From Myxococcales bacterium (lineage in GTDB: Bacteria > Myxococcota_A > Polyangia > Fen-1088), in assembly GCA_003142855.1 (NCBI GenBank), contig PLNW01000122.1, positions 1-64,000 on the forward strand: a stretch of 64,000 nucleotides of DNA, written 5' to 3'. The translations under genes and the position numbers were made by a program. Position 1 is the stretch's first letter. Each line of letters begins with the position of its first letter. Of the stretch, positions 14,596 to 22,650 are shown piece by piece. The notes under the pieces were generated by a model, which was not told the origin of the DNA, searched no databases, and saw only the letters and a list, made by a program, of their open reading frames with translations.

Positions 14596-14648
14596 GTGTC
14601 GGTTTGCCGACACCCCCAAGAACCCAAAGCGCCGTCGGAAAACCGACG
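14596..14648. other. Two tandem perfect hairpins
   Basis: Two inverted repeats lie 19 bp apart: GTGTCGG-TTTG-CCGACAC (14596-14613) and CGTCGG-AAAA-CCGACG (14633-14648). They share the CGG/CCG core and could form consecutive stem-loops in RNA ahead of the FHA gene, or act as protein-binding sites. No U-tract follows, so they are not typical terminators. Confidence 0.5.
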
Positions 14649-14688
14649 CCCGATCGCAGCAAGCGCCCGCGCCGCTTCATTTTCTACT

Positions 14689-14703
14689 TGGATCGGCCGT
14701 TGC
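14689..14703 (+). promoter_or_regulatory. Possible sigma-54 promoter upstream of the FHA gene
   Basis: TGGATCGGCCGTTGC has the obligatory GG and GC doublets separated by ten bases and a good -12 element (TTGCA), but the -24 element has lost the CAC of TGGCAC. The predicted start, about 12 bases after the GC, is near 14715, leaving a leader of about 26 nt before the ATG at 14741. Confidence is modest because of the weak -24 box. Confidence 0.35.
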
Positions 14704-14740
14704 ATTGTCCGCCCCCGTTCACCTCAAGGCCTAGGACATC

Positions 14741-15297
14741 ATGCCAGCGTATCTAGCGGAATTCGAAGCAGAGTACCGGCGACTGGGTCCCCAGTCGTTC
14801 GTGCGCGCGTATCACTGGCCGGTTCTCATCGTGTCCGGCGTGGGCGGTGTGCTTGAGGGGAAGTCGAGCCACAGCGGCACGATGATCGCCATGAACAGCG
14901 AGTTGCTGCAGGCCACGGCCCTGGCCGGGCGCGTTTTCCCGGTGATCAAGGGCCGCAACTCGCTGCCCGGCCCGGTGAGCATCGGCCGCACCTCGGACAA
15001 CGATCTGGCCATCCCCGAGTACACCATCTCGACACGACACTGCATCTTGGCGCTGGTCGACGGCGAGTACCGACTGACCGATTTGGGAGCGACCAACGGT
15101 ACCTTCGTCAACAACCTGCCACTCACTCCGCGCAAGCCCTCCCGCCTGCAAGGGGGTGAGACCCTGCGCTTGGGTCGCTTCACTCTGCTTTTTCATCTGC
15201 CCCGTGGGTTCGGCGAGTTCCTGCGACAGCGGACGCAGACCCAGGATCAAGATCAGGATCAAGACGACTTCGGCAACGCCAACAAGAAGGTCATCTG

Positions 15298-15298
<1 letters not shown>
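14741..15298 (+). CDS. FHA domain protein
   Basis: The 185-residue protein has an unremarkable N-terminus and an FHA domain at about residues 65-150, with the signature segments SIGRTSDNDLAIPEYTISTR (phosphopeptide-binding Arg and Ser), DLGATNGTFVN and LRLGRFTLLF. FHA domains bind phosphothreonine, so the Ser/Thr kinase-HDOD gene upstream is a plausible source of its ligand. The C-terminus carries a short Gln/Asp repeat (QTQDQDQDQDD). Its TGA overlaps the ATG of the following sigma-54 activator by one base, so the two are translationally coupled. Many myxobacterial sigma-54 activators carry an N-terminal FHA domain on the same chain; here the two parts are separate proteins. Confidence 0.88.
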
Positions 15299-16506
<1,208 letters not shown>

Positions 16507-16592
16507 CCGCAATTTTCCTGTCGCGCCAGATCGGTGACAGCGAAGACCGTTGGTTTGGCCAGCGCAGCGTGCGTCGCGCACCGTCGCGTGCT

Positions 16593-16611
16593 GGGCGACC
16601 GCAGGTCGCCC
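16593..16611. repeat. 19-bp REP-like palindrome, copy 1
   Basis: GGGCGACCGCAGGTCGCCC has perfect 8-bp arms around GCA and is followed by CCTACA. A second copy with identical arms and the complementary loop TGC lies at 34872-34890, that is, the same element in the opposite orientation. Confidence 0.75.
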
Positions 16612-16633
16612 CTACACAGGACGTTTTTGCCAG

Positions 16634-16712
16634 TGACTGCGGCTCTGTGCCCTCCCCTCTCCCCTCTGTGTTCTCGGCTGTCGGCGCTTGTCCAGATGAA
16701 GTCGCTCACATA
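16634..16712 (-). repeat. Dispersed repeat copy (partial)
   Basis: The segment GGCTCTGTGCCCTCCCCTCT followed by CCCCTCTGTGTTCTCGGCTG and, further on, GATGAAGTCGCTCACAT matches the reverse-oriented copies at 14.3-14.5 kb and the complement of the copy at 49.45 kb. It occupies most of the gap between the activator gene and the next operon. The cytosine-rich part is well conserved; the TTCGCG inverted-repeat end is missing. Confidence 0.7.
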
Positions 16713-16740
16713 GTTGCCCCCGCCACGCTTCGCTGATCCT

Positions 16741-16755
16741 CGGCACAGAGCCTGC
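16741..16755 (+). promoter_or_regulatory. Possible sigma-54 promoter before the flgB region
   Basis: CGGCACAGAGCCTGC, followed by A, fits the -24/-12 consensus TGGCAC-N5-TTGC with GG and GC doublets spaced ten bases and two mismatches. The expected start is near 16767, only five bases before the ATG at 16772, so the transcript would be almost leaderless. The motif quality is good but the geometry is awkward. Confidence 0.4.
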
Positions 16756-16771
16756 ATTGCTTGTCCACGCA

Positions 16772-18139
16772 ATGCTTGTCCCTGTTCTTCTTCTTGTGCT
16801 GGCCGCAGAAGTCAGCGAGACAGCCCCCCGGCTGCCCACAGTGGCAACGGTCGAGCGCATTCCGCTCCAGCGCGCAGCCAAGAGCGTGACCTTGACGGTC
16901 TATCCCTTCAAGAAGCGCATCGAGCTGCGTCCCACCGGCGAGAGCGCAGCTCTGGCCTCCAAGATCGCTTCGGCCGGCTCGCGCCTGTGCCCGCGCTCCC
17001 TGGTGGATCACGGCACGATCATCCTCCAGTGTGCGACCCGCCGTCTTGACGGCGCGTTGATCGACGAGAAGGGCAAGCTCTTCCTGGAAATCTACGAGGT
17101 GCGGGGAGTGCCTTGGCGGGGCGAGGAGAATCGCATCCAGATATTTTACAGTCCCATCGCCTTTCGCTTGGGCGACGGCTGTCCCGGTGACACGCCGGTA
17201 TCCCGGGGTGAGTGCGCCTATCAGGCGGGGCAGTACACCGTCGCTGCGGTGGAGTTTCGCCGCGCCCTCAACGGCGATGGCCGTCGCGTGGCAGCCATTC
17301 GCTTGGGTGACATGGCCCTCACGAACCAAGATCCGAGCGCAGCCGCCGGTTGGTATCAGACCGCCGGCCGCATGGGAGCCTTCGGCCGACTGGCCGTTGT
17401 CCGACTGTGCGAGCTGTCCGGCACCTGCCTGAGCAGACTGCACCAGAACGCATTCGACGCCACTCTTTTGCCCGAGCCCCTGCACACCGAAATGTTTCTG
17501 CGTGAGGCGCGCGTGGCTGCATACATGAGCGATCTCCCGCTGGCCATGCTCGCCCTCCGGCGGGCCATCGAGGCGGGCCATGGTGGGTGCGAGGGCAGCA
17601 CCCAGCTCTTCTGCCGGCAATTGCTGCTCAACGTCCTGGAAGAACCGGGGAAAGACGGCGCGCTGGAGGCCCTGGAAACCTACCTGGCCCTGCCCGGCCG
17701 TACCGAAGGCCTGCTGGCCCTCACCTTGATCCGCGCGGCGGCGGAAAAAGCGGCGGCGCTGGGAGCCCCCGTCTTCGCCGGCAACGTGATGGCGTCGAGC
17801 GCCCAGGTGGTGGACACCTCGAACAAGGACCAGCTGGGCGAGTTCTTGCTGCGAACCGTGGAGCTCTATCTGGTGGGCGGCGATCGCACACGCGCACGCG
17901 TGGTGACCGAGTTTGCCGAGACGCGCTTGGGGCGAGCCAAGATGACGGGCGCCCGTTGGAAGGCGGTGCTCAGCGAGTTTCAGGGAAACGACGAGGCTCT
18001 GGCCGCCGCCGCACAGGCTCAGCAGGTCGATGGCGAGATCACGCGTGACCTGGCCTTGGCCTACACCGCGCTTGCGCGCGCCACGGCTGCTCGCTTATCG
18101 GCCGAGGCAGCCAGCGACGAGTCATCGGGGGCGCCATGA
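16772..18139 (+). CDS. Secreted or periplasmic protein of unknown function upstream of flgB
   Basis: I do not recognise the family. From the ATG at 16772 (a TTG at 16757 is the alternative) the product has 455 residues and opens with a hydrophobic signal peptide (MLVPVLLLVLAAEVS). Residues about 60-130 hold three cysteines (SRLCPRS, ILQCATR, GDGCPGD), and from about 145 on the sequence is alpha-helical with TPR/SEL1-like spacing (AYQAGQYTVAAVEFRRAL, RLGDMALTNQDPSAAAGWY, ARVAAYMSDLPLAMLALRRA). It is followed after four overlapping bases by a 21-codon reading frame leading to flgB. The position suggests a link to envelope or flagellar assembly, but no direct evidence supports this. Confidence 0.7.
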   Translation: MLVPVLLLVLAAEVSETAPRLPTVATVERIPLQRAAKSVTLTVYPFKKRIELRPTGESAALASKIASAGSRLCPRSLVDHGTIILQCATRRLDGALIDEKGKLFLEIYEVRGVPWRGEENRIQIFYSPIAFRLGDGCPGDTPVSRGECAYQAGQYTVAAVEFRRALNGDGRRVAAIRLGDMALTNQDPSAAAGWYQTAGRMGAFGRLAVVRLCELSGTCLSRLHQNAFDATLLPEPLHTEMFLREARVAAYMSDLPLAMLALRRAIEAGHGGCEGSTQLFCRQLLLNVLEEPGKDGALEALETYLALPGRTEGLLALTLIRAAAEKAAALGAPVFAGNVMASSAQVVDTSNKDQLGEFLLRTVELYLVGGDRTRARVVTEFAETRLGRAKMTGARWKAVLSEFQGNDEALAAAAQAQQVDGEITRDLALAYTALARATAARLSAEAASDESSGAP

Positions 18140-18201
18140 ACGGCCTCGTGCTCGGCAGGACGACTCTGGCACGCGACTGGCAAGAGAGGAGGCTGACGTG
18201 A
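18136..18201 (+). CDS. 21-codon micro-ORF bridging to flgB (possible translational coupler)
   Basis: An ATG at 18136 overlaps the preceding stop (ATGA), and its TGA at 18199-18201 overlaps the GTG start of flgB (GTGA). The reading frame is open for 21 codons (MNGLVLGRTTLARDWQERRL, then T). Both overlaps are typical of translational coupling. It contains the flgB ribosome site AGAGGAGG. It may be chance; no conserved peptide is recognised. Confidence 0.3.
   Translation: MNGLVLGRTTLARDWQERRLT
18167..18182 (+). promoter_or_regulatory. Strong sigma-54 consensus match just before flgB
   Basis: TGGCACGCGACTGGCA matches TGGCACG-N4-TTGCA at all but one informative position, with correct GG-N10-GC spacing. 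The expected transcription start is near 18193, which lies downstream of the flgB ribosome site (18184-18192) and five bases before the GTG. If used, it would give a nearly leaderless flgB message; it may otherwise be a fortuitous match. Confidence 0.4.
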
Positions 18202-18644
18202 AGATTTTCGACGCGACTCTCAACCAGCTGGAACGCAGCCTCGACGTGCGCTTGCTGCGCCACAACCTGCTGGCCGCCAACGTGGCCAATGCGGACACAC
18301 CGGGCTTCCGTCCCAAGGACCTCGACTTCACCGCGGCCATGGCCTCGGTGGAAAACCACGCACAAAACAGCACCACGTTGCAGGGCGTGACCACGGCGCC
18401 CGGGCACATGGACATGGGCGGCGTGCCCATTGGCAGCGCCAGCCCCCAGGATGCCCAGCTTTCGCCCAAGGACCTGCCGGTGGTGGACATCCCGTCGAAC
18501 AACGCCTCGCTGGATGGCAACACGGTGGATCTCGACCGGACCATGGTGGCCATGGCCGAGAACGCCTTGCAGTACGGCGCCAGTGCCCGGGCCGCTTCTC
18601 GCAAGCTGGCCATCCTCAAATACGTGGCCTCCGACGGCAGCTAA
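18198..18644 (+). CDS. flgB: Flagellar basal-body rod protein FlgB
   Basis: The 148-residue product starts at GTG with an excellent AGGAGG site. It shows the FlgB N-terminus (KIFDATLNQLERSLDVRLLR, then HNLLAANVANADTPGFRPKD) and the C-terminal helix (VDLDRTMVAMAENALQYGAS). FlgB forms the proximal rod, next to the FliE adaptor and MS ring, and is exported by the flagellar type III system. An in-frame upstream extension exists but lacks family similarity. It heads a run of closely spaced flagellar genes. Confidence 0.95.
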   Translation: MKIFDATLNQLERSLDVRLLRHNLLAANVANADTPGFRPKDLDFTAAMASVENHAQNSTTLQGVTTAPGHMDMGGVPIGSASPQDAQLSPKDLPVVDIPSNNASLDGNTVDLDRTMVAMAENALQYGASARAASRKLAILKYVASDGS

Positions 18645-18656
18645 GAAAGGTGAAGC

Positions 18657-19091
18657 ATGGGAATGGATTTTCTGACAGCCCTACACGTGAGCGGCACGGC
18701 GCTTTCGGCCGAACGCGTGCGCGTGAACCTGGCCTCGTCGAATCTGGCCAACGCTGAGACCACCCGCGACGCCAACGGCAACATGTACCGCCGGCTCGAT
18801 CCGGTGTTCGAGACCATGCCCCTGGGTGACGCCAGTGAAATCTCGCCCAATGCCACCGGGCCCATGGGTGTGCGCGTGTCGCGCATCGTGGCCGACAGCG
18901 GGGAGGGCCGCAAGGTCTACAGCCCCGGACACCCGGACGCCGATGCCGACGGATTTGTCACTTTCCCCGACGTGAATCCGGTGCACGAAGTGGTCAACCT
19001 GCTTTCCGCTTCGCGCTCCTACGATGCCAACGCCACCGCGCTGGAAACGCTCAAGCAGATGGCCGCTCGTGGCCTCGACATCACCCGATGA
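18657..19091 (+). CDS. flgC: Flagellar basal-body rod protein FlgC
   Basis: The 144-residue protein has the FlgC pattern: N-terminal helix FLTALHVSGTALSAERVRVN, the rod motif NLASSNLANAETTRDANG, and the C-terminal EVVNLLSASRSYDANATALE segment shared by rod and hook proteins. It is a proximal rod subunit. It begins 12 bp after flgB, with AAGAAAGG upstream of the ATG. The usual length is 134-145 residues, so it is intact. Confidence 0.95.
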   Translation: MGMDFLTALHVSGTALSAERVRVNLASSNLANAETTRDANGNMYRRLDPVFETMPLGDASEISPNATGPMGVRVSRIVADSGEGRKVYSPGHPDADADGFVTFPDVNPVHEVVNLLSASRSYDANATALETLKQMAARGLDITR

Positions 19092-19117
19092 GAAAACCCT
19101 GCTGACGGACAACAACC

Positions 19118-19426
19118 ATGCGCACTGAAATGGACCTCGCCTTCGCAAAGATAAATGGACTGGATGGGGCCGAGCGCGCCATCGAACAGAGCCCCAAGAA
19201 CACCAACGCGGCCGCCTTCGCCGGCGAGCTAGACCGCGCGATTGGCGAGGTGGACAAGCTGCAGGTCGAGGCCGACCAGCAGGCTGCCAAGGTGGCAGCC
19301 GGCGGAGGCAACCTGCACGAAATGGCGCTGGCGCTGGAGAAGGCCGATGTGGGCATGCGACTGGCGGTGCGGGTGCGCAACAAGGTGGTCGAGACCTACA
19401 ACGAGATCATGCGCATGGGCGTGTAA
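19118..19426 (+). CDS. fliE: Flagellar hook-basal body protein FliE
   Basis: The 102-residue protein matches FliE in size and in its C-terminal helix (LHEMALALEKADVGMRLAVR followed by VRNKVVETYNEIMRM). FliE joins the MS ring to the rod and is among the first exported proteins. It lies 26 bp after flgC and three bases before fliF. The ribosome site is weak; the ATG at 19118 is used, and a second ATG four codons later is possible. Confidence 0.93.
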   Translation: MRTEMDLAFAKINGLDGAERAIEQSPKNTNAAAFAGELDRAIGEVDKLQVEADQQAAKVAAGGGNLHEMALALEKADVGMRLAVRVRNKVVETYNEIMRMGV

Positions 19427-19429
19427 ACC

Positions 19430-21007
19430 ATGGATCCAGTCAGCAAAATGCTTCGCGGATTTTCCCGGCGCTTCGCGGAAATGAGCCCAGGGGCGCGCAT
19501 GCTGCTGGGCTCTCTGGTCGGCCTGGCGTTGGTGGCAGGGGTGCTGGTCAGCGTGTTTGGCAGCGGCGCCACCTATCAATATGCGTTCACCAACCTTTCG
19601 CCCGAGGACGCCTCCGAGGCGGCGGCCGCGCTCAAGGCGGCGGGCATGACTTTTCGCAGCGAGGCCAACGGGGCCGCGCTGGCGGTTCCGGCTTCGCAGG
19701 TACACGACGCGCGCTTGCTCTTGGCCGCGCAGGGCCTACCGCGCGGGGGTGGTGTGGGTTTCGAGTTGTTCGATCGCAGCGACTTTGGCGCCTCCGAGTT
19801 CACCCAGCGGGTGAACCTGCGGCGCGCGACCGAGGGCGAGCTGGCCCGCACCATCTCGCGCCTGCAAGCTGTGCGCTCGGCGCGCGTGCACGTGACCATG
19901 CCGGAAAAGGGTCTGTACCGTGACGATGACCGGCACGCAGCCGCGGCGGTGGTTCTCAACCTGCAGCCGGGCCGAACCATGCACGAACGCGAGTTGGCTG
20001 GCGTCCGGCATCTGGTCGCCTCAGCGGTCGCGGGATTGGACGCCGACAGCGTCACTGTGGTGGACCAGCGGGGCACCGTGCTGTCAGGCGATCATTCCCC
20101 AACCGGGAAGTTGATTGCACAAGAGCGAGAGATCGAGAGTGCCCTCGAACAGCGCATCGTCGATGTGCTTGAGCCTGCAGTGGGACGCAGTTCCGTGGTG
20201 GCGCGGGTAACGGCGAATCTCGACACCACCGAGATCGAAACCACCCAGGACAGCTACGACCCCGATACGGCCACCGTGCGCAGCGAGCACAAGACATCGG
20301 AAAGCATCAACAGCGACGGCAGCAGCAACTCCGGCGTGGCCGGCGCCGCCGCCAATCAACCCATGGGTGCCAACGGCGGCGGCAGCGCGGGCGCCAACCG
20401 CGCGCAGACCAATCGCGAAGATGAAGTGCGTAACTACGAGATCGCCAAGAAAACCACACGCACCGTCGCCCACGGCCCGCGCATCGTGCGCCTGTCGGCC
20501 GCCGTCGTGGTGGACGGCGTGGACGGCAAGCCGCGACCAGCGGAAGAGGTACGCCGTCTCGCCGAGCTGGCCAAGCGGGCCATGGGCTTCGAGACACAGC
20601 GGGGTGACACCCTCGAGATCTCCAGCGCGGCCTTTGCCAAGGTCGAGGAGGCGGACGTCAAGGCGCCCATCTGGGAACGCCCCGAGTACTGGCGCCTGGG
20701 CAAACTGGTGGGCTGGGGCGCTCTGGGCCTCGTCGGTCTGTTGTTTATGGTCCGCCTCTTCCGTCGCACCTCATCGGCCATGGCGCTCTTGCAGCCGGGC
20801 ACGCGGGTGGGCGATGTCGACATGGCCATGATGACCGGGTCGGGTGAAAGCTGGAGGATGGTGTCAGGCGACAACAGCGCGGCCCTGCGCGAGCGGGCGC
20901 GCGATCTAGGCAAGACCGATCCTGGCAAGGCAGCCCATCTGCTGAGAGCGTGGGTCAGCTCGGACGCCGAAGCGGGCCGCGAAGCCAAGGAGGGCGCTCA
21001 TGTCTGA
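19430..21007 (+). CDS. fliF: Flagellar MS-ring protein FliF
   Basis: The 525-residue protein has an N-terminal transmembrane helix (about 27-46, MLLGSLVGLALVAGVLVSVF), ring-building motifs (YAFTNLSPEDASEAAAALKA, LLAAQGLPRGGGVGFELFD, EGELARTISRLQAVRSARVH) and a second helix near 435-455 (LVGWGALGLVGLLFMVRLF). A Gly/Asn/Ser-rich loop lies between (about 280-330). The cytoplasmic tail that binds FliG is present. It forms the inner-membrane ring around the export gate. The stop overlaps the fliG start by eight bases. Confidence 0.96.
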   Translation: MDPVSKMLRGFSRRFAEMSPGARMLLGSLVGLALVAGVLVSVFGSGATYQYAFTNLSPEDASEAAAALKAAGMTFRSEANGAALAVPASQVHDARLLLAAQGLPRGGGVGFELFDRSDFGASEFTQRVNLRRATEGELARTISRLQAVRSARVHVTMPEKGLYRDDDRHAAAAVVLNLQPGRTMHERELAGVRHLVASAVAGLDADSVTVVDQRGTVLSGDHSPTGKLIAQEREIESALEQRIVDVLEPAVGRSSVVARVTANLDTTEIETTQDSYDPDTATVRSEHKTSESINSDGSSNSGVAGAAANQPMGANGGGSAGANRAQTNREDEVRNYEIAKKTTRTVAHGPRIVRLSAAVVVDGVDGKPRPAEEVRRLAELAKRAMGFETQRGDTLEISSAAFAKVEEADVKAPIWERPEYWRLGKLVGWGALGLVGLLFMVRLFRRTSSAMALLQPGTRVGDVDMAMMTGSGESWRMVSGDNSAALRERARDLGKTDPGKAAHLLRAWVSSDAEAGREAKEGAHV

Positions 21008-22028
21008 TGGTTTCTTGACCAGGCAGATCATCCCGGCTGGGCCAGGCGCCCAGCGGGCAGCGGCGGTGCTGCTCGGGCTGGGGCCCGAGGTGGCGGCCCA
21101 GATCTTCAAGTCTCTCGACGAAAGTACGGTGCGCTCGATCGCGGTGGCCGCACGCAGCCTGCGCAAGGCCCCCGCGGTCATTCCCGCGGCGCTCTCATCC
21201 TTCGTGAAGACCATGACCGGACTCGACGGCGAGGCTATGGCCGGCGACAGCCTGCTACGCGAGGCCGCGACCAAGGCCCTGGGCCAGGACGTCGCTCGCC
21301 GCGTGTTTGAAGATATTCCCGCTCCCTCGGTGGCGGCGGAAGAAGGTTTCACCAACATCGCCAATGCCGATCCCGAAGCCCTGGCACTCTTGCTCTCGCG
21401 TGAACAGCCGCAAACCGCGGCCGTGGTGCTGGGTACGGTGAGCCACGCCCACGCCCTGGCCGTGCTCAAGCACATCCCGCAGGCGCAGCGTCCCCAGATC
21501 CTACGCCGGCTGGCCTCGCTCGAGACCGTGGCGCCTGAAGTGTTGCAGGAGGTGGGTCAGGCCCTGTCTCAAGACTTGGGCGCCGCCGTTCCGGCCAATG
21601 CGCGCAAGCTCGACGGGCGCAACACCGCGGTGGGCCTGCTGCGTTCGGTGCCGGCGGCCGAACAGAGCGAGGTGGTGGGCGAGATCGAGAAGGACGACCC
21701 CGAACTGGGAGCGGCCTTGCGCTCACGCCTCTTCACCTTCGACGACCTCATCCACCTGGCCGATCGGGACATGCAGACTCTCATCCGCGAGATCGACATG
21801 ACCCAGCTCACGGTCGCGCTCAAGGGCGCGCCGCCAGCGGTGAAAGAACGCTTCATGAAGAACATGTCGACTCGCGCCGGCCAGATGCTGGAAGACGAGA
21901 TCAGCGCCATGGGTCCAGTCAAGCTGGCCGCGGTGGAGGCCGCGCAAGCCGAGCTGGTCAAGATTGCGTTTGGCCTGGCCGAGCAGGGTCGCATCAGCAT
22001 CGTCAACCCAACGGAAAGGATGGTCTGA
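21000..22028 (+). CDS. fliG: Flagellar motor switch protein FliG
   Basis: The 342-residue protein has the usual FliG length and three-part organisation. The N-terminal segment QRAAAVLLGLGPEVAAQIFK binds FliF. The middle domain has an EHPQ-like motif written EQPQ (SREQPQTAAVVLGTV). The C-terminal torque domain contains FTFDDLIHLADRDMQTLIRE with charged residues for the stator interface, and ends EQGRISIVNPTERMV. FliM and FliN, its C-ring partners, are not in the window. Confidence 0.96.
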   Translation: MSDGFLTRQIIPAGPGAQRAAAVLLGLGPEVAAQIFKSLDESTVRSIAVAARSLRKAPAVIPAALSSFVKTMTGLDGEAMAGDSLLREAATKALGQDVARRVFEDIPAPSVAAEEGFTNIANADPEALALLLSREQPQTAAVVLGTVSHAHALAVLKHIPQAQRPQILRRLASLETVAPEVLQEVGQALSQDLGAAVPANARKLDGRNTAVGLLRSVPAAEQSEVVGEIEKDDPELGAALRSRLFTFDDLIHLADRDMQTLIREIDMTQLTVALKGAPPAVKERFMKNMSTRAGQMLEDEISAMGPVKLAAVEAAQAELVKIAFGLAEQGRISIVNPTERMV

Positions 22029-22032
22029 CCCG

Positions 22033-22650
22033 ATGATCGCGCGCAACGGAGACGCCCCCACCCGCCGCCCCACGTTCATGGGTCGCATCCCCAGCCAGCC
22101 GCACGTCGAGCCGGCCGCCTTCGGGGGTACGCCGCTGCGCCGCTCGTCGCCAGGCCTGGCGGACCACTCCGCGTCTCCCACCGTCATCGACATGCAACAG
22201 GTGGCCGAGCAGGTGAGCGAGCGCATTGGCAGCGCCGCCCAGTTCTTGCGCCAGGCCGCTGAACGGCTGGGGGCCGAGGCTCGCTCCGACGCGCTGGAGG
22301 TGGGCTTCATGGTGGCGCGCCGGATTCTGGAAACCGATCTGACCGCCAATGTGGAACACCTGGTGGGACTGGTGCGCAGTGCGATTCGCCGCTTGGGCGA
22401 GTCCCGCCACATCAAGCTGCAGCTTTGCCCGGAGGACGCTCGGCTGATCGAGGAGGCGCTGCACAAGGACGGCGCGCAGTCCATCTCCTCGGTGGCGGCT
22501 GCCCAGATCGAAGTCATCGCGGATCCGTCGCTGCAACGGGGCGACTGCTTGGTCGCGGGCGATCTCGGCACAGTGGACGGGCGGATCAACACCCGCCTTG
22601 AGGAGCTGCGCCACGCCCTGCACACGGGAAATTGGGAGGAGAGTTCGTGA
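22033..22650 (+). CDS. fliH: Flagellar export regulator FliH
   Basis: The 205-residue protein lies between fliG and fliI, where FliH is expected. The N-terminal 60 residues are Pro/Arg-rich and poorly conserved. The C-terminal half shows the FliH/YscL pattern: VGFMVARRILETDLTANVEH, LVRSAIRRLGESRHIKLQLC, PEDARLIEEAL and IEVIADPSLQRGDCLVAGDL, then GTVDGRINTRLEELRHAL. FliH binds and restrains the FliI ATPase. The ATG at 22033 is four bases after the fliG stop; the longer frame overlaps fliG and is rejected. Its TGA overlaps the fliI GTG. Confidence 0.9.
   Translation: MIARNGDAPTRRPTFMGRIPSQPHVEPAAFGGTPLRRSSPGLADHSASPTVIDMQQVAEQVSERIGSAAQFLRQAAERLGAEARSDALEVGFMVARRILETDLTANVEHLVGLVRSAIRRLGESRHIKLQLCPEDARLIEEALHKDGAQSISSVAAAQIEVIADPSLQRGDCLVAGDLGTVDGRINTRLEELRHALHTGNWEESS

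Larger units (their letters stand above)
14024..14740. repeat. 717-bp gene-free region with copies of a dispersed repeat
   Basis: I see no convincing gene here. The region holds one forward copy of a dispersed repeat (14028-14125, beginning five bases after the kinase stop) and reverse copies at about 14258-14346, 14364-14509 and a partial one at 14513-14560. Shared segments include CTCCGACTCTGTG, CCCCTCTCACCTCTGTGT and AATCACCTCAC in the reverse copies, and their complements in the forward copy. Each longer copy ends in an inverted repeat of the type CTTCGCG(A/G)GCCGCGAAG. The stretches 14126-14257 and 14561-14595 show nothing I can name. Further copies are at 16634-16712 and 49451-49608. 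Confidence 0.8.

Noticed and set aside
14166..14756. Short open frames within the repeat-rich region
   Set aside because: They are translations of the dispersed repeat in different frames. Similar peptides (SERGGHR-like) appear at every copy, showing they come from the repeat.
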